A DNA stretch of 64,000 bases from SHLQ01 sp964517125 (GTDB lineage Bacteria > Actinomycetota > Acidimicrobiia > Acidimicrobiales > SHLQ01), in contig CAZFBD010000011.1 of assembly GCA_964517125.1 (NCBI GenBank), positions 1-64,000 of the forward strand. The letters run 5' to 3'. Position 1 is the stretch's first letter, and each line of letters begins with the position of its first letter. The translations under genes were made by a program, and so were the position numbers. Below are positions 18,789-27,675 of the stretch, piece after piece. The notes under the pieces were generated by a model. It did no database searches, had not been told where the DNA came from, and saw only the letters and a program-made list of their open reading frames with translations.

Positions 18789-19798
18789 CGTTCGGTCTCC
18801 GAGGGCGTTCGAACATTGTTGGAGGCTCGCCACACACTGATGGCCATCACGATCAGTCCGATTCCCAGGTACATCAACCAAATGAACTGGTCCCCATCAT
18901 CCACACGGAAGCCGTTCTCGTCGAAATTGTCGCTGCCATCCAGCTCACCGATTGCGCCACGCATGCCGCCAAACGGGGTGATGGTGTCGCCCACGAAGCC
19001 ATTGCCCACGCTCGGCAGCGCATCAGCAATTCCAGCCACAGGGTTGAACGCCAGCAGCTCCACGGGAGCCGTCACCTCGTCGTTGCCACTGGAGGCGTCG
19101 ATGATCGCAACCGTGGCCAGCGAGACAAAGCTCCCGAACGAGAAGATTGCGGCGACGGCGTAGGTGACCACGGTCGCTGCCGTCGTGCGCTTGAAGCGTG
19201 ACGAGATCCAGACCCCCACCGATCCGAGCACCGTTCCGGTGAACAGCAGCATCCCGATGCCGCGCACCATGTCGAGGATTCGCACCCCGCCAACAAGCAG
19301 GCTCACCGCCAACAAGGGCATGGCTGCGAGGACGAGGAACACGAGGAATGCAAGTGCGGCGGCCAGCTTGCCCACCACGATGTCGCGGGGTCGCATGAGC
19401 GTCATCTGCAGCGGCACGAGTGTCTGGCGTTCGCGCTCGCCGGTGATCGACCCTGCGGTCAGGCCCGGCACCAGAAACATGACCAGCACGACCATGCCAA
19501 ACAGCACCCACTCAAACAGTTCCCGGCCGACCCGGCCCAACGACCCGACGTCGCCGCCGAACCCCTGGTTCACGGCCACCGAGCCCTGATATGCGAGCAC
19601 CAGAATGCCGGTGAGCAGCACAAGCCAGATCGTCAGAAAGACCACGGCTCGGGCACCCTGCACCCGTTCGATCAGCTCGTGGCGAAGCACGGGGTTGTCG
19701 CGCAGCCGTACGCCGACGGTGGACGTCGGAGCCGCAGGAACCGGTGCCGGCTGATCGGTCGGAGCCTGCGGCACCGGAGGTGGCATGTCGATGGTCAT
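18785..19798 (-). CDS. ABC-2 type transporter permease
   Basis: 337 residues. A Pro-rich N-terminus, then DNPVLRHELIERVQGARAVV and six or so membrane helices with the ABC-2 signature region SITGERERQTLVPLQMTLM. It should form the membrane channel of a homodimeric exporter with the ATPase encoded directly upstream (4-nt overlap). Substrate unknown. Its association with MoxR/DUF58/VWA genes suggests a role in envelope assembly and not nutrient uptake. Confidence 0.88.
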   Translation of the reverse strand: MTIDMPPPVPQAPTDQPAPVPAAPTSTVGVRLRDNPVLRHELIERVQGARAVVFLTIWLVLLTGILVLAYQGSVAVNQGFGGDVGSLGRVGRELFEWVLFGMVVLVMFLVPGLTAGSITGERERQTLVPLQMTLMRPRDIVVGKLAAALAFLVFLVLAAMPLLAVSLLVGGVRILDMVRGIGMLLFTGTVLGSVGVWISSRFKRTTAATVVTYAVAAIFSFGSFVSLATVAIIDASSGNDEVTAPVELLAFNPVAGIADALPSVGNGFVGDTITPFGGMRGAIGELDGSDNFDENGFRVDDGDQFIWLMYLGIGLIVMAISVWRASNNVRTPSETER

Positions 19799-20847
19799 TG
19801 CACGATCCCCTGCGTCACGTTCATGAACACGTCCTCCAGGCCGGCGCCGATCTCGCGGAACTCGAGCACGCCTCGGGGGTCCTCGTTGACCAGTCGCCGA
19901 AGCAGCAACACCTGCTCGGACCGGTCCGCCACCGAGAACTCTTCGCGGGACCCGTCGGCGAATCGGACCGCCAGCCGCAGCGCAGCCCCCGACCGACTCG
20001 AGATCTCATCGGGGGAGCCCTCGGCCAGCAATCGCCCGGCCTCCATGATCCCCACGTGCGTGCAGATCTCCTGCAGCTCGGTGAGGATGTGCGAACTCAC
20101 GATGATGGTCTTGCCCATCGACTGCAGCTGCCAGAGCAACTCCCGCAGTTCCACCCGCGCACGCGGGTCCAGACCCGACGCAGGCTCGTCCAAAATGAGC
20201 AGGTCGGGGTCGTGTACAAGCGCTCGGGCGAGCGACAGTCGCTGCTTCATTCCCCGGCTCAACGAGTTGACCGGTGCGTCCCGCTTCACCTCCAGATCCA
20301 CGAGCTCCAACAGCCCGTCGATCAGGTCGCCCCACTCGGCCCTCGGAATTCGGTAGCCGGCGGCGAAGAACTCGAGGTAGCCGCCAACATCGAGCCCTTC
20401 GTACACCCCGAGTCCGTCGGGCATGTACCCCGTCCGCTGGCGGACCGCGCCCGGATCGGTCGCCGGGTCAGCGCCATCGATCGACACGGTTCCGGCGGTT
20501 GGCGAGAGCAGCGAGCACACCATCGTCATCAACGTGGTTTTGCCCGCGCCGTTGGGTCCGATCAGGCCGTAGATGGAGCCCCGGGGCACGGCCAGGTTCA
20601 CGTCGCCCACAGCCACGAGCGGGCCGTATCGCTTGGTGAGATTGTGGGTGCGAACGATTGCGTCTTCCACCGGTGACGCTGCGGTGAGCTGCGCTGCCAT
20701 GGCGGCTGCGCTCACCTGTGGCGCCGGCGGCTGCATCATCGGCGCGGGCTGCCCGGCCATCCCTGGGTAGCCGGGGTAGGGGCCGGCCGGACCCGGGTTC
20801 GGCCCTGGCGGCGGCGGTGGAGGAGGCGGTGGGGGAAGGCTGCTCAT
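19795..20847 (-). CDS. ABC transporter ATP-binding protein
   Basis: 350 residues. A ~60-residue Pro/Gly-rich N-terminal extension precedes a complete ABC ATPase: Walker A LIGPNGAGKTTLM, Q-loop region, signature LSRGMKQRLSLARAL, Walker B LLILDEPASGLDP, H-loop IIVSSHILTEL. It is similar to drug/polysaccharide ABC-2 exporters. Energises the adjacent permease. ATG 20847 overlaps the upstream gene by 4 nt. The Pro-rich head is unusual for the family and might bind another component. Confidence 0.92.
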   Translation of the reverse strand: MSSLPPPPPPPPPPGPNPGPAGPYPGYPGMAGQPAPMMQPPAPQVSAAAMAAQLTAASPVEDAIVRTHNLTKRYGPLVAVGDVNLAVPRGSIYGLIGPNGAGKTTLMTMVCSLLSPTAGTVSIDGADPATDPGAVRQRTGYMPDGLGVYEGLDVGGYLEFFAAGYRIPRAEWGDLIDGLLELVDLEVKRDAPVNSLSRGMKQRLSLARALVHDPDLLILDEPASGLDPRARVELRELLWQLQSMGKTIIVSSHILTELQEICTHVGIMEAGRLLAEGSPDEISSRSGAALRLAVRFADGSREEFSVADRSEQVLLLRRLVNEDPRGVLEFREIGAGLEDVFMNVTQGIVQ

Positions 20848-23111
20848 GATTCCTCCTCCGGTTCAGCCGCCGGTTCGGGTTCGGTCTCATCGGGATCTGG
20901 TGGATCCGTCTCCACCGTCACCAGGTATGCGCCACTGCCAAAACTGCCCCCGAGCGGTCGGGTCTCGATTCGGTACGTGCCCGCGGACTCGGCTGCGAAG
21001 GTGAGCCGACTGTCGAGGCCGTTGAAATCATCGTTGTCGGCCACCTGGCGGCCGTCCGCATTGCGCACGACCAGGTAGGGGTCGAGCTGCGGACCATTGA
21101 AGCCGCCACCTCCAGCGTTCATGGACACCGTCACCGACTGGCCCTCCGAGAGGTCGATCTCCCACACATCNNNNNNNNNNNNNNNNNNNNNNNNNNNNNN
21201 NNNNNNNNNNNNNNNNNNNNNNNNNNNNNNNNNNNNNNNNNNNNNNNNNNNNNNNNNNNNNNNNNNNNNNCGGATGTACTGCGCCACCATGAGGTTGCCG
21301 CGCACCTCGCCGTCGAAACCGAACCGGCCAAAGGCCGCGTCAGGAGCCAACGACAACAGCGATCGAACCTGTTCGCTTCGCAATGGTGCGTCGGACGTCG
21401 GCACCGGAGTGCGTGCCACGAACGCGGTCCGGCCCGTGCCGCCGAGCACCTGACCGTCGACGTCGCGGGTCCAGCCAACCACGGTCACCAGACCATCGGG
21501 AGCCGCGGTTCCCAGTCGTGACGCCCGCCAGTCGATCCACGCCGACCCGTTGGCCGGTCCGTCGGACACCTCGTCGGTCTCGACCGGACGGCCATCGAAC
21601 CCGAACTCGAAACCGAACCGGCGATCGACACCCCAGGTCCGCAGCTCTGGCAGACCTTGTGGTCGTACCCCGCCGACGGTCGCCGAGAACCCGGCCTCAC
21701 CGCCGCTTGGGACATCGTCCACCTCGACGATGCGACCGCCGACGAAAACGGTGACGTTGCGCAGATCTTCGCCGGTGCCGTTGCGGATCGTTCCGGTGAG
21801 GTCGTCTCCGTCCAGCGCCACGCTGTCGACAACCAACCCAGAATCCAGATCGGGCGCGGGGCCGGTGAGCACCGCCGACCCGCCACCGCCTGGATCGATG
21901 TCGAAGATGAGTTGCGTCGCCCCGATCGTGGGGCGAACGGTGAGCGGCGCACCAACCGACCGGTTCGTTGTGCTGAGGCCGCTGGACAGCACCGTCCATC
22001 CGGCGGGCAGCTCCAGCTCCTGACGGCCATCGTCAGCAAGCAGGACCGACTCGGTCACCGTGGCTCCCGCCGAGGTCATCTCGGCGATGGTGGCGTGCCC
22101 GTTTCCGCGCCCGCTCGTGAGAAACAACCCGAGGACAAAGACCGCAGCCGTGCACACAACTGCGAGCCCCGGAACGACGACCCACGCCAGGGTGGGCCGC
22201 TTCATGCGGTTCAGGACCACGAAGGCGATGGGCCCGGCGACGAACAGGTAGGCAAGGAGAAGAAGCGCGAGCAGGCCGATTCCTGGAACCCGGAACCCGG
22301 CGTCATTGAGCAGCTCCGGATGGTCTTCCTCGAAGAACCCCACGACGGCCTGGCTGTTGGTGGCGATCGAGACCCCGGGCGCCAGGTTCGACTCCCACTG
22401 GTCGCCGAGGTACCTGATGACCCCGGCATCGGCGAGCACGACCCGCTCGTCGCCGAGCCAATCGGCGGGGAGTTGTGCGTCGATCGAGCCGGGCCGATCG
22501 GCCACGAGCAGCTGATGGCCTGTTGCCACCCACTGCTGCAGCCGCCGGAGCTCGTCGGGTGTCAGGGTCCGGAGTCCGGCCGGCGAAGCAACGACACTGT
22601 CGAGCGCCACCAGCATGTTCAGGTCGGCGAGGTCGATCAGCGATGCACGACCCACCTGCGGTACCAACTGCGCCTCGTCGACCAGCGGGTCCAGCCCCAG
22701 GACGCCAATGGCGTTCACCGGCGCGGCTCGTTCGAAGTCCCGAATCTCAGCGTCCGCCACGACGTCGCCATTCACGACCAGCTCAGCCTGCAACTCAATC
22801 CCGCCGCTCCCCGACGGGACCAGGATGATCTGTTCGATTTCGCTGTTGGCCGCCAGTGCGTAGGGAATCTCCCACGCGGTGTTCGTGTCCTGATATTCGA
22901 GCGACAACGTTGCCTCGATCGCCCGAGACGATGAGACCTCCACCTTCACCGGCACAACCGACGCATTCGTGGCGGCTCGCAGCATGGTGAGCTCCAGCTC
23001 CGCGATCGCTGGTGCGTTCTGTGCGGAAGCCTCGCCGCCAGCCCCCACCGTCAGGGCGAGCAGCACAACGAGGAACACACGGAGTCCGCCGAGCATCCGG
23101 GCTGGGTTCAT
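20844..23111 (-). CDS. Exported membrane protein with C-terminal PPC domain (contains assembly gap)
   Basis: First gene of the operon. ATG 23111 gives a clear signal peptide (MLGGLRVFLVVLLALTVGAG); in-frame codons upstream would add a non-signal leader. The ~330-residue extracytoplasmic part is followed by two helices around LLALLLLAYLFVAGPIAFVV and VVVPGLAVVCTAAVFVLGLF, a second beta-rich region, the N run, and a last ~95 residues typical of bacterial pre-peptidase C-terminal (PPC) domains (LDPYLVVRNADGRQVADND). Both sides of the N run are in the same frame on paper, but the flanks share no sequence, so real bases are missing. Function unknown; it likely sits outside the membrane and cooperates with the ABC exporter and MoxR system. 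Confidence 0.75.
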   Translation of the reverse strand: MNPARMLGGLRVFLVVLLALTVGAGGEASAQNAPAIAELELTMLRAATNASVVPVKVEVSSSRAIEATLSLEYQDTNTAWEIPYALAANSEIEQIILVPSGSGGIELQAELVVNGDVVADAEIRDFERAAPVNAIGVLGLDPLVDEAQLVPQVGRASLIDLADLNMLVALDSVVASPAGLRTLTPDELRRLQQWVATGHQLLVADRPGSIDAQLPADWLGDERVVLADAGVIRYLGDQWESNLAPGVSIATNSQAVVGFFEEDHPELLNDAGFRVPGIGLLALLLLAYLFVAGPIAFVVLNRMKRPTLAWVVVPGLAVVCTAAVFVLGLFLTSGRGNGHATIAEMTSAGATVTESVLLADDGRQELELPAGWTVLSSGLSTTNRSVGAPLTVRPTIGATQLIFDIDPGGGGSAVLTGPAPDLDSGLVVDSVALDGDDLTGTIRNGTGEDLRNVTVFVGGRIVEVDDVPSGGEAGFSATVGGVRPQGLPELRTWGVDRRFGFEFGFDGRPVETDEVSDGPANGSAWIDWRASRLGTAAPDGLVTVVGWTRDVDGQVLGGTGRTAFVARTPVPTSDAPLRSEQVRSLLSLAPDAAFGRFGFDGEVRGNLMVAQYIXXXXXXXXXXXXXXXXXXXXXXXXXXXXXXXXXXDVWEIDLSEGQSVTVSMNAGGGGFNGPQLDPYLVVRNADGRQVADNDDFNGLDSRLTFAAESAGTYRIETRPLGGSFGSGAYLVTVETDPPDPDETEPEPAAEPEEES
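21171..21270. other. Assembly gap (100 N)
   Basis: 100 unknown bases inside the PPC-domain gene. Unlike the other two gaps, the two flanks share no sequence, so the missing stretch is of unknown length. Confidence 0.98.
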
Positions 23112-23240
23112 GGTCGCCAATGGTACGGCACGGGCGCGAGGCGGACGATGCATCGGTACATACACGTCCACGGCGGCGAAAAGGTTCCGAAAGACGCGCA
23201 GCCATGGCGATTTCAAGCGAGAGCGAGTAGACCTGCGACC

Positions 23241-24473
23241 GTGATCGGCAGCGCGGAACCTCTCCCTTCCCCAGCCGACCTCGAACGAAATCTCCGACTC
23301 ATCTCGCTGCACGAGCTTCTGGTCAGGACCAGCCCGTGGATTGCCGTGTTCGTGCTCTTCACCCGCTCCCGATTCGACCTCGAAGGGGCGATCCAGTTGG
23401 CAGGCATCTACTACCTGTCCGTCGTCGTCTTCGAGGTTCCATCCGGATGGGCCAGCGATCGGTTGGGCCGCGTCGTCACGCTTCGCGCCGTCGGGTTGAT
23501 CTGGATCGGCTGCTTCACCTGCTACCTGGTTGGCGACGACGTGTTCTGGGTCATCGCCGCGGGACAGGTACTGCTGGCCCTGGGCTACGCATCGCTGTCA
23601 GGCACCGACGTCTCCTTCCACTACGACACACTCGAAGCACTTGGCCGCGAGGACGAATACAGCGTGCGACAGGCCCGGGTATCGTCTCGGGGCCTCTTCG
23701 TGGGTGCATCGGGCGTGCTCGCCGGAGGAGCCCTGGGCCTCATCGACCTCCGTCTGGCATTTGCGCTCTCGCTGATTCTTGCGATCATGCAATTCCTGGT
23801 CACGCTGCGGTTCGTGGAACCGTCCGGTGCCAGCGAGGCACCCGATCTGCTCCGTCAGGTTGGCACCTGCCTCTCGTACCTCCGCACGGTGCCCCTCGGT
23901 TGGGTGTTCGGCTACGGCGTCGCCATGGTCGTGCTGGAACATGTGGCCTTCACGCTGCTGCAGCCGTGGATGACGCAGACGCTCGGGCAGACCGCCGACG
24001 ACCTCGGATCCACCCCGCTGCTCGTCGGTGTGACCATGGCCGTCGTCGCCGTTGTCGGATCGGTCTTCGCCGCGTCGACGGTGCCGCTGAGCGAGCGGTT
24101 CGGGGTGAGCGGGACGTTGGTGGGACTGGGCGCGCTGTCTGCGATCATCGTCACCGCAATGGCCGTGTGGCAGCACCCGGCAGTCCTCCCGCTCGTTGCC
24201 CTTCGCTCCGCCCAGGGCGCAGCAGCTCCCATTCTGATCAGTGCCGTTGTCTCTCCCCGCGTCCAACAGCACCACCGAGCCACCGTGCTCAGCCTGAACT
24301 CGCTGGGCGGTCGCATGCTCTGGGGCAGCCTCTTGTTGGTGGTGTCGGTCGACGCCGGCGACGACGTTGCGGGAACACTCACGACCTTGGCCGCCATCAG
24401 TTGGGTCCTCGTCCTGACCGTCGCAATCTGGGCCCGCCAAACCGAACGAAACCACGGCCCCATCACCCCCTAA
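23241..24473 (+). CDS. MFS transporter
   Basis: About 410 residues, around 12 hydrophobic helices. The motif-A-like loop is visible as FEVPSGWASDRLGRVVTLRA. The N-terminal portion resembles MFS drug-exporter-type proteins of Actinomycetota. GTG 23241 starts a protein with a sensible short cytoplasmic head; codons further upstream would add an arginine-rich tail without support. It is divergent from the MoxR operon and ends in TAA just before a repeat-containing spacer. Substrate unknown. Confidence 0.85.
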   Translation: MIGSAEPLPSPADLERNLRLISLHELLVRTSPWIAVFVLFTRSRFDLEGAIQLAGIYYLSVVVFEVPSGWASDRLGRVVTLRAVGLIWIGCFTCYLVGDDVFWVIAAGQVLLALGYASLSGTDVSFHYDTLEALGREDEYSVRQARVSSRGLFVGASGVLAGGALGLIDLRLAFALSLILAIMQFLVTLRFVEPSGASEAPDLLRQVGTCLSYLRTVPLGWVFGYGVAMVVLEHVAFTLLQPWMTQTLGQTADDLGSTPLLVGVTMAVVAVVGSVFAASTVPLSERFGVSGTLVGLGALSAIIVTAMAVWQHPAVLPLVALRSAQGAAAPILISAVVSPRVQQHHRATVLSLNSLGGRMLWGSLLLVVSVDAGDDVAGTLTTLAAISWVLVLTVAIWARQTERNHGPITP

Positions 24474-24657
24474 CCCCCTTAGGGTCTGACCCCAATGTGA
24501 GCNNNNNNNNNNNNNNNNNNNNNNNNNNNNNNNNNNNNNNNNNNNNNNNNNNNNNNNNNNNNNNNNNNNNNNNNNNNNNNNNNNNNNNNNNNNNNNNNNN
24601 NNGAAACCACGGCCCCATCACCCCCTAACCCCCTTAGGGTCTGACCCCAATGTGAGC
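24448..24657. repeat. 55-nt identical flanks around N run
   Basis: Bases 24448-24502 are identical to 24603-24657; both carry the last codons of the MFS gene and the start of the spacer. As at 3.3 kb the overlap is exactly 55 nt, fitting an unmerged contig overlap. The true spacer between the MFS stop and the Rieske gene is then about 196 nt and not 351. Confidence 0.85.
24503..24602. other. Assembly gap (100 N)
   Basis: Run of 100 unknown bases in the MFS-Rieske spacer, probably with no sequence missing. Apart from it, the 24474-24824 stretch holds only the diverged direct repeat listed separately. Confidence 0.98.
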
Positions 24658-24791
24658 AGTTGACCGCGAAGGGTGAGGGGTTGGGCCAACACTGGCGGGG
24701 ATTGCGGGCAAAACCAGGCACACTCACGCCCGCAACGCCGAATGGGGTCTGACCCCAATGTGAGCTGGTGGACGCGGAGCGTGAGGTGTTG
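24637..24791. repeat. Diverged 47-bp direct repeat with GGGTCTGACCCC core
   Basis: Two copies, 24637-24683 and 24745-24791, start 108 nt apart and match at 40 of 47 positions. Each begins with the near-palindrome GGGTCTGACCCC followed by AATGTGAGC. GGGGTCAGA-type short repeats of this kind are, from memory, often scattered between genes and associated with REP/RAYT-type elements; that link is not shown here because no transposase is in the window. A further copy left of the N run is the assembly duplicate. Confidence 0.7.
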
Positions 24792-24824
24792 CGCTGGTCG
24801 TGGCGACGGTGGCAGAGTGGCGAT

Positions 24825-25976
24825 ATGGATGACTTGAACAAGTGTTCAACTTCGGCGGCGTTGACTGCCGTTGCAACGGGGTACGACGAGAACCCGGCTG
24901 CGTCGATGTCGTTGCGGGCCGAGGCGTACACCGAGCAGGCGTGGTTCGACCACGAACAGCGCACCATCTTCAGACGCTCATGGCAGTGGGTCGGACACGT
25001 GGAGGCCGTTCGTGAACCGGGCAGGTTCACCACCACGACGGTCGCCGACATGCCCATCGCCGTCGTTCGAGATCGGTCCGGCGTGCTTCGGGCGTTCTAC
25101 AACGTGTGCAAACACCGGGCCCACGAACTGCTCTCGGGGAGCGGCACGACCAACGCAATCACCTGCCCGTACCACGCCTGGGTCTACGACCTCGGCGGCC
25201 AGCTCAAGGGCGCCCGGCACAGCCAGCACCTGGTCGACTTCGACCTTGGTGACATCTGCCTGGATCAGGTGCAGGTGGAAGAGCTCGGTGGCTTCGTCTG
25301 GGTCAACCTGGACCCCGCAGCTGCACCACTCAGCGAACAGTCGGGAGCCCTCGGCACGGAAATTGCCGACTGGGCGCCCGACCTGCACGAGCTGACCTTC
25401 GCCAAACGACTGACGTACGAGATCGACTCCAACTGGAAGAACGTCGTCGACAACTTCCTCGAGTGCTATCACTGCCACGTCGCCCACGAGGACTTCGTTG
25501 ACCTGGTCGACATGGACAGCTACACGGTCACCACACACGGCATCTACTCGAGCCACATGGCTGAAGCCGGCAAGAGCGAGAACACCGCCTACGACGTGAG
25601 CGAGGCAACCGTGACCGACCATGCAGTCTGGTGGCTGTGGCCCAACACCGCCCTGCTGCGATACCCGGGCCGCGGCAACTTCATCATTCTCCACATCATC
25701 CCTGTGGGCCCCAACAAAACCCGCGAAACCTACGACTTCTTTCTCGAGACGGCCGAACCAACCGAAGCCGAACTCGAATCCATTCGGTACATCGACGATG
25801 TGCTGCAGCCCGAGGACATCGCACTCGTGGAAAGCGTGCAGCGAGGCATGCAGACGCCGGCGTTCGATCAGGGCCGCATCGTCCACGACCCGGCCGGATC
25901 CGGCCTGTCGGAACACGCACTCCACCACTTCCATGGACTTGTCCTGGATGCCTACCGAAACGGAGCGGACGCATGA
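24825..25976 (+). CDS. Rieske non-haem iron oxygenase, CntA/GbcA-type alpha subunit
   Basis: 383 residues. The Rieske [2Fe-2S] ligands are Cys95, His97, Cys114 and His117 (CKHRAHE ... CPYHAWVYDL). The mononuclear iron site is in VVDNFLECYHCHVAHEDF: His216 and His221, with Glu213 at the place where most Rieske oxygenases have the bridging Asp. A Glu there is characteristic of carnitine oxygenase CntA and relatives acting on quaternary amines. The C-terminal SGLSEHALHHFHGLV also fits this group. ATG 24825 is chosen; the frame extends upstream to 24768 without support. No reductase gene follows, so the electron donor must be encoded elsewhere. Its stop overlaps the SDR start by 4 nt. Confidence 0.88.
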   Translation: MDDLNKCSTSAALTAVATGYDENPAASMSLRAEAYTEQAWFDHEQRTIFRRSWQWVGHVEAVREPGRFTTTTVADMPIAVVRDRSGVLRAFYNVCKHRAHELLSGSGTTNAITCPYHAWVYDLGGQLKGARHSQHLVDFDLGDICLDQVQVEELGGFVWVNLDPAAAPLSEQSGALGTEIADWAPDLHELTFAKRLTYEIDSNWKNVVDNFLECYHCHVAHEDFVDLVDMDSYTVTTHGIYSSHMAEAGKSENTAYDVSEATVTDHAVWWLWPNTALLRYPGRGNFIILHIIPVGPNKTRETYDFFLETAEPTEAELESIRYIDDVLQPEDIALVESVQRGMQTPAFDQGRIVHDPAGSGLSEHALHHFHGLVLDAYRNGADA

Positions 25977-26740
25977 CTGGTGCACTCGACGGAAAGATCG
26001 CGCTGGTCACTGGCGGACGCGGCGGTGTGGGCCGTGCGGTGTGTGAACGCTTCGAACGAGAAGGGGCCACGGTCTACGCCGCCGACCTCTCCGAACACGG
26101 AAGCCTCGACTCCGAACCCGCCGCAGGCGCATTCGTTGAATGGGACGTCACGAATGAGGACCACGCAATCGCAGCAATGACGCGTGTCGCCGACGAGCAC
26201 GACCGCCTCGACGTGCTCGTGAACGCAGCAGGAATCGAGATCGAGCACACGATCGAGGACACCACGCTCGATGCGTGGAACCGCATCTTCGCCATCAACG
26301 TGACCGGCACCTTCCTGGCCAGCAAACACGCGCTCCCCCTCCTGCGACACAGCGCTGGTGGATCCATCATCAACTTCGGCTCGTACGACGGTTTCATCGC
26401 CGACCCTCAGCTGGCCGCCTACTGCGCCACCAAAGGTGCCGTCCATGCGCTCACGAAGGCGATGGCGTGCGATCACGGCCCCGAAGGCATTCGGGTGAAC
26501 GCCGTGTGCCCTGGTTACGTCGACACCCCAATGCTGCAGAGCTTCTTTCAGGAGAGCGGCGACATCGACACGTTGCAGCAAGCCGTTCGCGACGTCCATC
26601 CGCTGCGCACCTACGGAACACCTACCGACATCGCAAACCTCGTGAACTGGCTCGCCTCCGACGAAGCCCGGTACGCGACCGGCCAGCTCTGGGTGATCGA
26701 CGGTGGCCTGTCGGCACAAGTCCAACAGATGAGGCTCTGA
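25973..26740 (+). CDS. Short-chain dehydrogenase/reductase (SDR)
   Basis: 255 residues, the usual SDR length. Cofactor motif ALVTGGRGGVGRAV (TGxxxGxG), NAG-like LVNAAGIE, catalytic Ser in INFGSYDG and YCATK (Tyr-xxx-Lys). Asp after the second strand (VYAADLSE) predicts NAD(H) preference. It likely oxidises an alcohol or reduces a ketone/aldehyde in the same pathway as its neighbours. ATG 25973 overlaps the Rieske stop (ATGA); the next gene begins 2 nt after its stop. Confidence 0.92.
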   Translation: MTGALDGKIALVTGGRGGVGRAVCERFEREGATVYAADLSEHGSLDSEPAAGAFVEWDVTNEDHAIAAMTRVADEHDRLDVLVNAAGIEIEHTIEDTTLDAWNRIFAINVTGTFLASKHALPLLRHSAGGSIINFGSYDGFIADPQLAAYCATKGAVHALTKAMACDHGPEGIRVNAVCPGYVDTPMLQSFFQESGDIDTLQQAVRDVHPLRTYGTPTDIANLVNWLASDEARYATGQLWVIDGGLSAQVQQMRL

Positions 26741-26742
26741 AC

Positions 26743-27675
26743 ATGGCAACACAGGTCACGTCAATCGGTGGCGGCGTCATCGGCGCCAGCTGGACCGCTC
26801 TGTTCCTGGCGGCCGGTCTCGAGGTCGTCGTCAGCGACCCGGACCCCGACATCGAACGCAAGGTTCGCCGTTACGTGGCAGCCGCTTGGCCCACCCTCGA
26901 AACACTCGGGCTCACGGCCCATGGCGACGCCGACCGCCTGCAGTTCGTGGCCGACCCAGCCGAAGCCGTGGTGGGTTCGACCTTCGTGCAAGAGAGCGTT
27001 CCCGAAGAACTCGACATCAAACACGAGCTGTATCGGGCAATCGAGGATTCGCTGGATCCCGCGGCCATCGTCGCCTCGTCAGCGTCTGGACTGACGCTCA
27101 CGGAGATGCAAGGAGGCTGGAGAAGCCCCGGTCGTTTCGTACTCGGTCACCCCTTCAACCCACCGCACCTCATTCCTCTCGTCGAAGTGCTCGGCAATGA
27201 GCACACGGCCGCAGGCGTCGTCGACGAGGCTCGGCTGTTCTACGAATCCGTGGGCAAGGTCACCATCGAGGTCCGGCGCGAAGTCCCCGGCCACGTCGCA
27301 AATCGGCTGCAGGCTGCGTTGTGGCGCGAGGCCATCCATCTTGTGAACGAGGGCGTCGCCTCGGTGGAAGCTGTCGACACTGCCGTCTGGGCCGGGCCCG
27401 GTCTGCGGTGGGCGGCCATGGGCCCGAACATGCTGTTTCACCTGGGAGCTGGCGAAGGCGGCCTGCGATCCTTCGTCGATCGCTACACCGTCTCGTTCAA
27501 TCGCTGGTGGGACGACCTCGGCGAGCTGCATCTGACTCCCGAAATCGCAGGGGCGCTCGTGTCGGGCGTTGCCGATGAAGCCGGCGGCCAGACCACCGAA
27601 GAGTTGGCCGCCCAACGCGACGCTCTCCTGGTCGCCATGTTGCGCTCGATGCAGCCGCTCAGAAACCCATCGTGA
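26743..27675 (+). CDS. 3-hydroxyacyl-CoA dehydrogenase family, L-carnitine dehydrogenase-like
   Basis: 310 residues. N-terminal Rossmann fold (TSIGGGVIGASWTALFLAAG) and the 3HCDH core with GHPFNPPHLIPLVEVLG and EVPGHVANRLQAALWREAIH. The motif GPGLRWAAMGPNMLFHLGAGEGG is close to those in carnitine 3-dehydrogenases (LcdH) and related short 3HCDH proteins lacking the second dehydrogenase domain. Predicted to oxidise a 3-hydroxy group with NAD. The neighbouring quaternary-amine-type enzymes make carnitine a good candidate; a 3-hydroxyacyl-CoA cannot be excluded. Confidence 0.85.
   Translation: MATQVTSIGGGVIGASWTALFLAAGLEVVVSDPDPDIERKVRRYVAAAWPTLETLGLTAHGDADRLQFVADPAEAVVGSTFVQESVPEELDIKHELYRAIEDSLDPAAIVASSASGLTLTEMQGGWRSPGRFVLGHPFNPPHLIPLVEVLGNEHTAAGVVDEARLFYESVGKVTIEVRREVPGHVANRLQAALWREAIHLVNEGVASVEAVDTAVWAGPGLRWAAMGPNMLFHLGAGEGGLRSFVDRYTVSFNRWWDDLGELHLTPEIAGALVSGVADEAGGQTTEELAAQRDALLVAMLRSMQPLRNPS

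Noticed and set aside
24482..24502. Apparent third copy of the GGGTCTGACCCC repeat
   Set aside because: It lies in the 55-nt duplicated gap flank, so it is the same copy as 24637.
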